NCBI GenBank assembly: GCA_021029595.1
Contig: JAJJOY010000002.1
Span: 1 to 64,000, forward strand
Direction of reading: 5' to 3'
Source of the DNA: Hominenteromicrobium mulieris
GTDB lineage: Bacteria > Bacillota > Clostridia > Oscillospirales > Acutalibacteraceae
DNA: 64,000 nt
Under the pieces are notes generated by a model. That model did not search any database. It was not told where the DNA came from and saw only the letters and a list, made by a program, of their open reading frames with translations. Shown here piece by piece: positions 1 through 7,445 of the stretch (positions within the stretch are counted from its first letter, which is position 1; each line of letters starts with the position of its first letter). The position numbers were made by a program, and so were the translations under genes.

Positions 1-151
1 CGAACTGATCGACAGGTATATTTACTTCTATAACCACGAACGCATCCAAACAAAAACGGGAGTGGCACCGCTGTCGCTGCGCCACTCCGCTTAAAACTCA
101 ATATCCTACATGGGGGCTTTTAGTGCTGTCCGCATAATCTGGTGCGGTTCA
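1..151 (+). mobile_element. Right end of an IS3-family insertion sequence (partial)
   Basis: The window opens inside an insertion sequence. It holds the last codons of the transposase (2-94) and a short right end that stops with ...GGTGCGGTTCA at 151. Read from the other strand, the terminus is TGAACCGCACC, the TG...CA type of end found in IS3-family elements. The element stops exactly where the luxS reading frame loses its family similarity, so it is inserted in luxS. The left end and any target duplication lie outside the window. The exact boundary (within 1-2 bases of 151) is inferred from where LuxS similarity stops. Confidence 0.75.
2..94 (+). CDS. IS3-family transposase OrfB, C-terminal fragment
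   Basis: The 30 residues before the stop at 92-94 contain YIYFYNHERIQTKTG, followed by a PLSLRHSA tail. This is the typical C-terminus of the IS3/IS150 DDE integrase (rve domain), where a Tyr-Asn-x-x-Arg-Ile/Pro-Gln motif follows the catalytic Glu. The gene is cut by the window edge, so I cannot tell whether it is intact. It reads towards the interrupted luxS gene. The family call rests on this short tail only, but the tail is very characteristic. Confidence 0.75.
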   Translation, partial: ELIDRYIYFYNHERIQTKTGVAPLSLRHSA

Positions 152-378
152 CAGCCCATGGGGCCGACGTAGATGACGGAATCGGACAACGCGGAGTTGC
201 GCGCATACGTGGCGAAAAGATGCTCGAACGTGTGGAGCGCGCCGTTTGAGAGGTAATCTCCGGCGTTCGGCACTTTCATGCGCAGGTCGTAGGTTACAAC
301 ATCGCCGTCGATGCGGGAAACGTACATGCCTTTTTTGAGCTTATCATGATTGACGGAAAAGCTGGCAATTTTTTTCAT
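106..378 (-). pseudogene. luxS: luxS (S-ribosylhomocysteine lyase), truncated by an IS element
   Basis: LuxS cleaves S-ribosylhomocysteine to homocysteine and DPD, the precursor of autoinducer-2, in the activated methyl cycle. The first about 76 residues match well: KIASFSVNHDKL, YVSRIDGDVVTYDLRM, the metal motif HTFEH, and IYVGPMGC ending at the catalytic Cys (Cys84 of the B. subtilis enzyme). After that Cys the frame runs into IS terminal sequence and adds 14 unrelated residues (EPHQIMRTALKAPM) before a stop. A normal LuxS is about 150-157 residues. The second half, including the third zinc ligand (Cys126 in B. subtilis), is missing here, so the product cannot be active. The missing half may lie beyond the element, left of the window. 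Confidence 0.85.
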
Positions 379-419
379 ACTCTATCATCACTTTCTTTAT
401 AAATTCACGGATTTCTTAG

Positions 420-448
420 AGTATACCACGCTTTTCTTTGAATTTCAA
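420..448 (-). promoter_or_regulatory. Sigma-A-type promoter of luxS
   Basis: On the minus strand, TTGAAA (443-448) and TATACT (420-425) are separated by 17 bp, about 42 bp before the luxS start. This gives luxS its own promoter, separate from the upstream HMA gene, so the truncated gene is probably still transcribed. Confidence 0.6.
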
Positions 449-455
449 TTCCGTC

Positions 456-866
456 TTATTTCTCGGCGGTGACGGTTTTCGGCTCGTAGCCGGCGTGCCA
501 GACGGTCTGCTTCAAAACGACTTCTTCGACGGGCTTCTTTGTGTAGATTCGAACGAATTTGCCGGCAAGGTCGACCTTTGCCATGCAGTCCGGCTGCTCG
601 TTGAACGCGTTTTCAATGCGCATGGCGCAGTTTTTGCAGTGCATACCCTCGATGTCCATGCGGTAAACGTGGTCGTAGTCGTTCACGTTCGTATCCTGCG
701 GCTTGACGTGCTTCACTTCATCGCCGCCACCGCCACAGCAGCCGTTCTTCAATTTTTTGCGATAGCTGATGACCGCAAAAATGCAAATAGCCGCAATCAC
801 CACACAGATGATGATCGTAGCAGGGCTGATGTCCGCGCCGGTCGCATTCAAAATATATGTACGCAT
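456..866 (-). CDS. Membrane-anchored heavy-metal-associated (HMA) domain protein
   Basis: This is a 136-residue protein. Residues about 15-35 form one hydrophobic membrane span. A short basic stretch and a Cys/Gly-rich turn (NGCCGGGG, about 41-48) follow. The last 65 residues form an HMA domain with the metal motif GMHCKNC (about 74-80). HMA domains bind Cu(I) or similar soft metals through the CxxC pair and pass them to P-type ATPases or other HMA proteins. The domain probably faces the cytoplasm as a metal chaperone or buffer, which is inferred from topology. The gene stands alone, with its own strong promoter and a CsoR-like operator, which supports copper. It could also serve another soft metal. 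Confidence 0.75.
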   Translation of the reverse strand: MRTYILNATGADISPATIIICVVIAAICIFAVISYRKKLKNGCCGGGGDEVKHVKPQDTNVNDYDHVYRMDIEGMHCKNCAMRIENAFNEQPDCMAKVDLAGKFVRIYTKKPVEEVVLKQTVWHAGYEPKTVTAEK

Positions 867-916
867 TTAAACCGCTTCCTTTTGTGAAAATAGTTCTTGT
901 AAGAGAAGACTCTCAT

Positions 917-933
917 ATACCCTTTATGGGTAT
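917..933 (-). promoter_or_regulatory. CsoR-like operator at the HMA gene promoter
   Basis: The palindrome ATACCC-TTTAT-GGGTAT has the layout of CsoR operators (TACCC...GGGTA with a short centre). It begins 4 bp downstream of the -10 box, over the expected transcription start, so a bound repressor would block initiation. Copper-bound CsoR would release it. No csoR gene lies in the window. The identification is by pattern only. Confidence 0.6.
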
Positions 934-937
934 CTTG

Positions 938-967
938 ATTATATACCTCGGCGGTAGGGAATGTCAA
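938..967 (-). promoter_or_regulatory. Strong sigma-A promoter of the HMA gene
   Basis: On the minus strand, TTGACA (962-967) and TATAAT (938-943) are both perfect consensus hexamers with an 18-bp spacer. The leader of about 65 nt contains the CsoR-like operator and ends in an AAAGGAAG ribosome binding site before the ATG at 866. Confidence 0.75.
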
Positions 968-1030
968 GAGAAAAAGTTAGCTTTTTCTAACTTATTTTGA
1001 ATTCCTGCGTTGCTGCGCGTGTGGAAAAAT

Positions 1031-1078
1031 TAAAAATGCCGCCCGGCACTGTTCTAAACACAGCAGTCGAGCGGCGTT
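1031..1078 (-). terminator. Terminator after nrdG
   Basis: Read on the minus strand, an imperfect GC-rich stem (ACGCCGC...GCGGCAT, extended by CTGTG/CAGTG-like pairs) is followed by a TTTTTAATTTTT tract, 13 nt after the nrdG stop codon. Confidence 0.7.
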
Positions 1079-1090
1079 TTCGGTTACTTT

Positions 1091-1621
1091 TTACGGTTTC
1101 GCGTTCCAGAGGGTAACTTTTCCTGTTTCGCGGGTCTTGTTCATGTCGATGATGCGCTGGTTCGACGAGCCGCGAAAGCGCAGGGAAATGTCTTTGAGTT
1201 CATCGACGAATGCGCCGTCGACGAGCACGTCGAGCAGGGACAGGAATTCGTCCGTGACCTCGCAGCGGTTGCGGCCGCCGTCTTTCAGCATATCGGTCTC
1301 CAGGGTGGAACCGGAATAGCACCAGATGTCCTTTTCGGGGTATAGCTTGCGAACACGGTGCAGAAACGGCACCAAAGCGCGTTGATTCTGCGGCTCCATG
1401 GGCTCGCCGCCGAGCAAAGTTAAACCGTTGATGAAACCGGGTGCAAGGGCTGCGAGCACCTCGTCTTCCGTTTCTTTTGTAAACGGCTTGCCGTAGTTGA
1501 AATCCCACGTTTCGGCATTGAAGCAGTTTTTGCAGTGGCGCGTGCAGCCGGAGACGAACAGCGTGACGCGCACGCCGATGCCGTTTGCGATGTCGGTTTT
1601 TTTGATCTCACCGTAATTCAT
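1091..1621 (-). CDS. nrdG: Anaerobic ribonucleotide reductase activating protein (radical SAM)
   Basis: NrdG uses a [4Fe-4S] cluster and S-adenosylmethionine to make the glycyl radical on NrdD. The radical-SAM cysteines are seen as CTRHCKNC (C26, C30, C33), followed by NAETWDFNYG, and by the SAM-binding glycine motif LTLLGGEPM in the next strand. The length of 176 residues fits the family. It lies 78 nt downstream of nrdD on the same strand, the usual nrdDG operon. The intervening hairpin (1645-1674) may adjust the ratio of the two products. Both are needed for dNTP synthesis without oxygen. Confidence 0.95.
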   Translation of the reverse strand: MNYGEIKKTDIANGIGVRVTLFVSGCTRHCKNCFNAETWDFNYGKPFTKETEDEVLAALAPGFINGLTLLGGEPMEPQNQRALVPFLHRVRKLYPEKDIWCYSGSTLETDMLKDGGRNRCEVTDEFLSLLDVLVDGAFVDELKDISLRFRGSSNQRIIDMNKTRETGKVTLWNAKP

Positions 1622-1644
1622 GATGGTTTCCTCTATTCATGAAA

Positions 1645-1674
1645 TACCGCACAAAGCGCCTGCCCTGTGCGGTA
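1645..1674 (-). other. Hairpin between nrdD and nrdG
   Basis: An 8-bp perfect stem (TACCGCAC/GTGCGGTA) lies in the 78-nt gap between the genes and is followed on the minus strand by only a weak TTTC. It is more likely an mRNA-processing or partial-attenuation hairpin than a full terminator. Confidence 0.45.
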
Positions 1675-1699
1675 CTGTTTATTCTTGATTTTGACTTAA

Positions 1700-3859
1700 T
1701 TACAAGTGCAGCACGCGCTCTTTGATTTCGGCGGTACGGCCCTGGTTCCAGAACTGGGTGCCGATGTAACCGCAGGTGCGGCGGGCGACGTTCATGGTAT
1801 CCTGGTCGCGGTTGCCGCAATTCGGGCACTCCCAGACGAGCTTGCCGTCATCCTCGACGATCTGAATCTCACCGTCGTAGCCGCACTTCTGGCAATAATC
1901 ACTCTTGGTGTTAAGCTCGGCGTACATGATGTTATCGTAGATATAGCGGATGATCTGCAGGACGGCCTCGAGGTTATTCTGCATGTTCGGGACCTCGACA
2001 TAGCTGATCGCACCGCCGGTGGAAAGCGCCTGGAACTGCGACTCGAAGCGGAGCTTTTCAAACGCATCGATATGCTCGGTAACGTGGACGTGGTAGCTGT
2101 TTGTGATATACGGCTTATCCGTGACGCCCGGGATGATGCCGAAGCGGCGCTGGAGGCACTTTGCGAACTTGTACGTGGTGCTTTCAAGCGGCGTGCCGTA
2201 CAGACTGAAGCCGATGGTGGTCTCTGCCTTCCATTTTTCGCACGCAGCGTTCATGTACTTCATGACAGCGAGTGCAAACGGCGTTGCGCTGGGGTCCGTG
2301 TGGGATTTGCCCGTCATGTAGCGCACGCACTCGCACAGACCGGCATAGCCGAGCGAAATGGTGGAATAGCCGCCATAGAGAAGCGCATCGATGGGCTCGC
2401 CTTTTTTGAGGCGGGAGATTGCGCCGTACTGCCAGAGGATTGGCGCGGCGTCGGACAATGTGCCCTTCAAACGGTTGTGGCGGCACATGAGTGCGCGGTA
2501 GCACAGGTCGAGGCGCTCATCGAAGACCTTCCAGAATTTTTCCATATCGCCGCCGGAGCTGAGCGCAACATCGACAAGATTCAGTGTGACGACGCCCTGA
2601 TTGAAGCGGCCGTAGAACTTATAGTTGCCGTTTTCATCCTTCCACGGGCTTAACGCGCTGCGGCAACCCATGACCGGGAAGCAGTTGCCCTCTTTGAGCT
2701 CTTTCATCTTCTTTTCGGAGATATAGTCCGGCACCATGCGCTTTGCGGTGCACTTTGCGGCAAGCTCGGTGAGGTAATAGTATTCGCTGCCGGGGATAAT
2801 GTTATCCTCCTGCAAAACATAAATGAGCTTCGGGAATGCCGGGGTAACCCACACGCCCTTTTCGTTTTTGACGCCCTCATAACGCTGGAGCAGCACTTCC
2901 TCGATAATCATGGCGAGGTCGCGCTTTTCGCGCTCGTTTTTCGCCTCGTTCAGATACATAAACACGGTGATGAACGGCGCCTGACCGTTCGTCGTCATCA
3001 AAGTCACGACCTGATACTGGATGGTCTGCACGCCGCGCTTGATCTCTTCACGCAGACGGCGCTCCACCATTTTGGAGATTTGGGCCTCATCCGGGGAAAC
3101 GCCAAGCTCGCCGATCTCGACTTCGACCTCCCGGCGGATTTTCTCGCGGGAGATCTGCACGAACGGCGCGAGGTGTGCGAGGCTGATGCTCTGGCCGCCG
3201 TACTGGTTACTTGCAACCTGCGCGACGATTTGCGTGGCGATGTTGCAGGCGGTGGAGAAGCTGTGCGGCTTTTCAATGAGCGTGCCGGTGATGACTGTGC
3301 CGTTTTGCAGCATGTCTTCGAGGTTTACGAGGTCACAGTTGTGCATGTGCTGCGCGAAATAGTCCATATCATGGAAATGGATAATGCCCTGCTCGTGTGC
3401 TTCGACGATTTCGCGCGGAAGCAAAATGCGGCGCGTGATGTCTTTGGAGACCTCGCCGGCCATGTAATCGCGCTGGACGCTGTTTACGGTTGGATTTTTA
3501 TTCGCGTTTTCCTGCTTGACTTCCTCGTTGTTGCACTCGATAAGGCTGAGAATCTGGTTATCGGTGGTATTGGCGCGGCGCGCAAGCGAACGCGTATACC
3601 GGTAACAGATATACTCCTTAGCGACATCGAACGCACCTTGCCCCATGATCTGCTTTTCTACGAGGTCCTGTATTTCTTCCACGGACGCTGCACGCCCCAT
3701 GGCGACGCACGCTCCTTCGACATTTGCAGCGATTGTGCGAATTTGTTCGTTCGTAAGTCTCTGACGCTCGTCGATCTCTTTATTTGCCTTGGAGACAGCG
3801 ACGATAATCTTAGTGATATCGAACGCTGCTTCCGAGCCGTTTCTCTTAATGATCTTCAT
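1700..3859 (-). CDS. nrdD: Anaerobic ribonucleoside-triphosphate reductase, class III
   Basis: NrdD reduces ribonucleoside triphosphates to deoxy forms by glycyl-radical chemistry. The 719-residue protein starts with an ATP-cone (MKIIKRNGSEAAFDITKI), the allosteric domain of these enzymes. It has the core motifs HFHDMDYFAQHMHNCDLVNL and GCRSALSPW. The C-terminal zinc site is CQKCGYDG...CPNCGNRD, followed by the radical loop RRTCGYIGTQFWNQGR with the glycyl radical at about Gly697. Its promoter is at 4018-4046 and a NrdR-like box lies in its leader. NrdG, its activator, follows directly. This is the only ribonucleotide reductase in the window, in keeping with a strict anaerobe. Confidence 0.97.
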   Translation of the reverse strand: MKIIKRNGSEAAFDITKIIVAVSKANKEIDERQRLTNEQIRTIAANVEGACVAMGRAASVEEIQDLVEKQIMGQGAFDVAKEYICYRYTRSLARRANTTDNQILSLIECNNEEVKQENANKNPTVNSVQRDYMAGEVSKDITRRILLPREIVEAHEQGIIHFHDMDYFAQHMHNCDLVNLEDMLQNGTVITGTLIEKPHSFSTACNIATQIVAQVASNQYGGQSISLAHLAPFVQISREKIRREVEVEIGELGVSPDEAQISKMVERRLREEIKRGVQTIQYQVVTLMTTNGQAPFITVFMYLNEAKNEREKRDLAMIIEEVLLQRYEGVKNEKGVWVTPAFPKLIYVLQEDNIIPGSEYYYLTELAAKCTAKRMVPDYISEKKMKELKEGNCFPVMGCRSALSPWKDENGNYKFYGRFNQGVVTLNLVDVALSSGGDMEKFWKVFDERLDLCYRALMCRHNRLKGTLSDAAPILWQYGAISRLKKGEPIDALLYGGYSTISLGYAGLCECVRYMTGKSHTDPSATPFALAVMKYMNAACEKWKAETTIGFSLYGTPLESTTYKFAKCLQRRFGIIPGVTDKPYITNSYHVHVTEHIDAFEKLRFESQFQALSTGGAISYVEVPNMQNNLEAVLQIIRYIYDNIMYAELNTKSDYCQKCGYDGEIQIVEDDGKLVWECPNCGNRDQDTMNVARRTCGYIGTQFWNQGRTAEIKERVLHL

Positions 3860-3967
3860 GTTCCTTACCGCTCCTTCATACCGCCCGCGGGAGCTGCATG
3901 TTTCCAGCCCCTTTGGTTTTCATAATCAGTTTCCATAATTTTCTTTATATTGAATATTTATGCGTAA

Positions 3968-3983
3968 CCACAAGATATTGTGT
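3968..3983 (-). promoter_or_regulatory. NrdR-box-like operator upstream of nrdDG
   Basis: On the minus strand ACACAATATCTTGTGG is close to the known NrdR consensus (roughly ACACWATATMTWGTGT). NrdR represses ribonucleotide reductase genes when dATP is high. Usually two boxes about 31-32 bp apart are found; I see only this one, about 35 bp downstream of the -10 element. No nrdR gene is in the window. Confidence 0.6.
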
Positions 3984-4017
3984 TCGTTTTTGCGGTTCCT
4001 GCCGCAAGCACCCTACC

Positions 4018-4046
4018 AGTATACACCTAAGTTGGCATCTTGTCGA
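4018..4046 (-). promoter_or_regulatory. Promoter of the nrdDG operon
   Basis: TCGACA (4041-4046) and TATACT (4018-4023) on the minus strand are spaced by 17 bp. The leader to the nrdD start is about 150 nt, carries the NrdR-like box and a small hairpin (TTGCGG/CCGCAA, about 3990-4007), and is otherwise without recognisable structure. Confidence 0.6.
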
Positions 4047-4154
4047 GTAGTAAATGCGCTTTATTTTAAATTTCTTTTTGTACCCTTTTACCCATTGTGC
4101 AATAAAGCGTGAAAGGACACTGCAGAGCGGCGCGGCAAAGCGCGGGTTTGGATG

Positions 4155-4182
4155 TAAAAAAGGGCGGTCATTGACCGCCCTT
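4155..4182 (-). terminator. Terminator of the metal ATPase transcript
   Basis: Read on the minus strand, a perfect 9-bp stem (GGGCGGTCA/TGACCGCCC) is followed by TTTTTT. It closes the leftward transcript from the P-type ATPase. Confidence 0.8.
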
Positions 4183-4345
4183 GCAGGAACCCATGCAGCT
4201 GGGTTCCCTACGTTTTGAATGTCCCCCGGACATTCAAATCAACCTTCCTAATTTTATGTAGGCAAAGAGATTTCGCTTTCTGATAAAAGCAACTTAGGGC
4301 GCTGTCCTAAGTACCCGCAGTCTTTTGAAAAAGGCTGGCGAAAAC
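4183..4345 (-). repeat. Cluster of hairpins downstream of the ATPase gene (possible dispersed element or structured RNA)
   Basis: This noncoding stretch contains at least four separate perfect or near-perfect hairpins. They are 4186-4207 (8-bp stem), 4215-4237 (10-bp stem TTGAATGTCC/GGACATTCAA), 4292-4312 (ACTTAGG/CCTAAGT) and 4318-4337 (CAG...CTG). Together with the terminator at 4155-4182 they would make a chain of stem-loops at the 3' end of the leftward transcript. The look, especially a GGGCAGCGCCC-like loop region and a GTTTTCGCC flank, recalls intergenic elements scattered in related Clostridia. That resemblance is from memory, not a search. Confidence 0.4.
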
Positions 4346-4376
4346 TTTTGACCACCGTTACGGGAAGCTTCTTTTC

Positions 4377-6470
4377 TTACTCTTCCTCTGCTTTTTCCGG
4401 CAGAAGATCTGTCATGCTTTTGAGGCTGATGCCGAGTGTGGACATATTGTGCAGGAGTGCGGAGGTAGTCGGCTGGATGATTCCGCCTACGCCGAGCAGG
4501 ATAAGCATGAGGTTGAAGCCGACGATGAAACGGTAGTTGCGGTGGATGCGCGCCATGAGCGCAGTGCTGAGCTGACGCAGGGTGACGAGCTCATAGAGAT
4601 CGCCTGCCGCAACGGTGATGTCCGCGATCTCTCTGGCAATGGCGGCGCCGGTATTGATGGCAACGCCGACGCTTGCTTCGGACAGCGCCGGAGAATCGTT
4701 CACGCCGTCGCCGACCATGATAACGGTGCGGCCCATTTCTTTTTCGCGGCGGATGAAGTTCGCCTTATCCTCCGGCAGCACTTCGGCGTAGAACTCGTCC
4801 ACGCCGACCTCTGCTGCAACGGCTTCGGCGGTCTTGCGATTATCGCCGGTCATCATGACAACCTTCTTGATGCCGCAAGCGTGCAGAGCGCAGATGGCGT
4901 CCTTTGCTTCCTTACGCAGCGGGTCGGAGATACAGATGACGGCTGCGAGCACACCGGAAATGCACAGATAAAGGTGCGAATACTCGGCCGGAAGTGCGTT
5001 GAACTTCGCTTCTTCGCCCTCCGGGATCACGCAGCCCTCGTCTTCAAAAACGAAGTGCGCGCTGCCGATGATGACCTTTTTGCCCTCCACAGTGCTGGAA
5101 ATGCCGTGCGCGACGACGTATTCCACGCGAGAATGGTACTCTTCGTGGGAGAGGCCGCGGTCCTTGGCTTCGGCCACGACAGCGTTTGCCATGGAGTGCG
5201 GGTAATGCTCCTCAAGGCAGGCGGCAAGGCGCAGCATTTCGCTTTCCTCACGGTCGCCGAACGTTTCGATCATGGCAACACGCGGTGTTGCGTACGTCAG
5301 CGTGCCGGTTTTATCGAACACAATGGTATCGGCGTTTGCAACGGCCTCCATGAAGCGGCCGCCCTTGACGGAAATATGGTGTGCGCTGCTCTCGCGCATT
5401 GCGGACAGCACCGCGATCGGCATGGAGAGCTTTAATGCGCAGGAGAAATCGACCATCAGCACGGCGAGCATCTTTGTGACGTTGCGTGTGAGCAGATAGG
5501 TCAGCGCCGTGCCGCCAAGCGTGTACGGCACAAGCTTATCGGCAAGGCGGGAAGCCTTGTCTTCTGCGGTGGATTTCAATTTTTCGGATTCTTCGATCAT
5601 GTGGACGATGCGGTCATAACGGCCGCCGCCCATAGCTTTTTCGACGCAGATGACGCACTCGCCCTCTTCGGCGACGGTGCCGGCATACACGTAGCTGCCG
5701 ACGGACTTCTGCACCGGCAGAGATTCGCCGGTCATAGAGGCTTGATTGACCAAAGCTTCACCCTCGACGACCTTACCGTCAAGCGGAATCATATTGCCCG
5801 TGCGCACAACGATGCGGTCGCCCGCCTGAATGTCGCCGATCGGCATGAGCACCTCGGTGCCGTTCGTCTTGAGCCAGACCTTATCGACATTGAGGGACAT
5901 GGCGCCCGCGAGGTCGGCAACAGACTTTTTGTGCGTCCACTCCTCGAGAATCTCGCCGAGGCGCAGCATGAACATGACGGAGCCTGCCGTATCGAAATCG
6001 CCGCGCACAAGAGAAACGGTGACGGCAGTGGCATCAAGCACAGCAACGGAGAGATGGCCGTGCAGCAGCGCCTTAACGCCCTCTTTGATGTACTTTGCGG
6101 AGCGGATGATGGCAAGCATCATGCGAATGGGCGCCGGGAAGAACATTTTAGCCATGGCGCGGCGCAGCACCGTGAAGACGAGCTTGTCTTCAAACTCGCG
6201 GTTCAATGCGCGGGCGGTGTGATCCGGCACAAGCTCCATGCTTTCGGCTTTTGCGAACGAGAATGTCGCGAGCGCACGAATAAGGGATGTGCGGTCGTTT
6301 TGATAGACGATGACGGCGTCCTGTGTGCGGTCGTAGACCTTAACTTCCTTTACGCCGTCCACGGCGCGCAGGTAATACTCTAAAACATCGGCTTCTTTCA
6401 GCGTCATGCGGCCGCAGACGAGATGTACACGCATGTGCCCGCGCGCTTCATGCAGAATTTTACACTTCAT
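4377..6470 (-). CDS. Heavy-metal P-type ATPase with an atypical transmembrane metal site
   Basis: This is a P1B-type metal-pumping ATPase of 697 residues. It shows the actuator motif TGES (247-250), the phosphorylation site DKTGTLT (Asp386), MTGDNRKTAEAV in the nucleotide domain and MVGDGVNDSPAL at the hinge. The N-terminal about 75 residues look like a degenerate HMA fold without a CxxC pair. The metal-site helix reads DFSCALKLSMP (341-351) instead of the CPC/CPH/SPC of Cu, Zn or Co pumps, so the metal cannot be read off directly. It lies in one leftward run with a DUF6110-like protein and a 28-residue peptide, but a strong terminator-like hairpin (6530-6558) separates it from them. RBS AAGGAT before ATG. 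Confidence 0.88.
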   Translation of the reverse strand: MKCKILHEARGHMRVHLVCGRMTLKEADVLEYYLRAVDGVKEVKVYDRTQDAVIVYQNDRTSLIRALATFSFAKAESMELVPDHTARALNREFEDKLVFTVLRRAMAKMFFPAPIRMMLAIIRSAKYIKEGVKALLHGHLSVAVLDATAVTVSLVRGDFDTAGSVMFMLRLGEILEEWTHKKSVADLAGAMSLNVDKVWLKTNGTEVLMPIGDIQAGDRIVVRTGNMIPLDGKVVEGEALVNQASMTGESLPVQKSVGSYVYAGTVAEEGECVICVEKAMGGGRYDRIVHMIEESEKLKSTAEDKASRLADKLVPYTLGGTALTYLLTRNVTKMLAVLMVDFSCALKLSMPIAVLSAMRESSAHHISVKGGRFMEAVANADTIVFDKTGTLTYATPRVAMIETFGDREESEMLRLAACLEEHYPHSMANAVVAEAKDRGLSHEEYHSRVEYVVAHGISSTVEGKKVIIGSAHFVFEDEGCVIPEGEEAKFNALPAEYSHLYLCISGVLAAVICISDPLRKEAKDAICALHACGIKKVVMMTGDNRKTAEAVAAEVGVDEFYAEVLPEDKANFIRREKEMGRTVIMVGDGVNDSPALSEASVGVAINTGAAIAREIADITVAAGDLYELVTLRQLSTALMARIHRNYRFIVGFNLMLILLGVGGIIQPTTSALLHNMSTLGISLKSMTDLLPEKAEEE

Positions 6471-6529
6471 AACTTTATCCTTCTATGCAACAATATATTG
6501 GAAGCTCCGAAAAGCGGAGCGGATGAACG

Positions 6530-6558
6530 AAAAAAGAGAGCCGCTTTCGGCGGCTCTC
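6530..6558 (-). terminator. Terminator or attenuator between the DUF6110-like gene and the ATPase gene
   Basis: On the minus strand GAGAGCCGC and GCGGCTCTC form a 9-bp stem followed by TTTTTT. It lies in the 118-nt gap before the ATPase gene. A second hairpin (GCTCCG/CGGAGC, about 6504-6520) follows. Either the ATPase has an unseen promoter, or it is expressed by read-through at a lower level than the upstream genes. Confidence 0.75.
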
Positions 6559-6588
6559 CGGTAATTCAGACCCGGGATAGACCCGCGA

Positions 6589-6891
6589 TCAAGCTTCGGT
6601 GGATTCTTCCGCGGAAGCAGCTTCTTCCGTGCATGCGCAAGCTGCATCTTCGATGACCTCTGCGGCAGCATCGGCAGCGCGCTGCTCGTTGATCTCCTTA
6701 GCGTCGGTCAGGATGTCGTTTGCGTTCTCCTTGATGGTCGTGACCGTTGTCATGACACACTCCTTGGCACGCAGAGCAGCTGCAGTGGTCTCGGTGTAGA
6801 CCTTCTTAGCATCCTTGCTGCTGAGCACCTTGATGCCGGCGGTACCAAACAGAACACCTGCTGCGAAAAGACCGATTTTTGCCCAATTCAT
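6589..6891 (-). CDS. DUF6110-like small membrane-anchored protein
   Basis: The protein has 100 residues: a hydrophobic N-terminal span (about 3-22, IGLFAAGVLFGTAGIKVL), then an Ala/Glu-rich amphipathic region that probably forms a helix or coiled coil, and a tail with Cys-Ala-Cys. I recognise the opening as that of small proteins annotated DUF6110 and found next to HMA-type P-type ATPases in Clostridia; the family name is from memory. A role as partner or accessory of the metal pump is suggested only by position. An AGGAGGTATTTTT-type RBS precedes the ATG. Confidence 0.65.
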   Translation of the reverse strand: MNWAKIGLFAAGVLFGTAGIKVLSSKDAKKVYTETTAAALRAKECVMTTVTTIKENANDILTDAKEINEQRAADAAAEVIEDAACACTEEAASAEESTEA

Positions 6892-6942
6892 AAAAATACC
6901 TCCTGTATTGCGGGCCGCATTTTAACCATGCGGCTCATAAAA

Positions 6943-7029
6943 TTATTTTTTCATGTGTCCGCTGATGAGAGTCAGCACAAAGAACAAAACGGTAAGCCTT
7001 GCAAAATGCTTATGCATTTTCATATTCAT
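6943..7029 (-). CDS. 28-residue membrane peptide (small ORF) heading the metal ATPase cluster
   Basis: ATG at 7029 opens a 28-codon frame (starts MNMKMHKHFARL, then a hydrophobic TVLFFVLTLISG, and ends HMKK before TAA). AAGGTGG lies 4-5 nt before the ATG, and a good promoter lies 25 nt further up. The peptide is basic, then hydrophobic, with one short membrane span and three His residues. It is the first gene of the leftward run that continues with the DUF6110-like protein, 51 nt away. I know no named family; the conserved layout suggests a small accessory subunit of the metal pump. Confidence 0.6.
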   Translation of the reverse strand: MNMKMHKHFARLTVLFFVLTLISGHMKK

Positions 7030-7054
7030 TCACCACCTTGTTTGTTCTGGCAAA

Positions 7055-7083
7055 AGAATAGCACGATTTTTACCTAACTTCAA
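7055..7083 (-). promoter_or_regulatory. Promoter of the small peptide-DUF6110-ATPase cluster
   Basis: TTGAAG (7078-7083), a 17-bp spacer ending in TGC, and TATTCT (7055-7060) on the minus strand. The extended TGn element strengthens the -10 box. Confidence 0.6.
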
Positions 7084-7445
7084 CAGTTTTCACACAAAAA
7101 ACACAATTTTCTATTATTTGTAAAAAACAACCTGCAAGTTAGCCGTACCATTTTGGACAATTTGTTAAAACAGAATCGGTTAGTTTAAACAACCACAGGT
7201 TTCATGCCGGATTTTGCGGTTTCAGTACAGACGCGCACACGATGTACATACAGCTCAAAAGAAACATTTTGGCAATTTTCGAACCAAAAAGACGAAATTG
7301 CTCCATTTAGACTTTCGATATAACTTTTTCTTTCCGCAGCATTGGAATACAGCGGTTTACATTGCGCTTATAGGAACAATTAGACGCGCCACAGGTATTC
7401 TCTATTTCCCACTCTGTACGGTACACGAGGACTGACAACAAAACA
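7084..7445. other. AT-rich intergenic stretch without a credible gene
   Basis: A 73-codon plus-strand frame (7214-7435) is present but has no RBS, an irregular composition and no recognisable motif. This stretch is probably the decayed upstream part of the transketolase locus plus the promoter-upstream region of the leftward cluster. Confidence 0.5.

Noticed and set aside
7214-7435. 73-codon plus-strand frame before the transketolase remnant
   Set aside because: No ribosome binding site, irregular composition and no similarity that I recognise.
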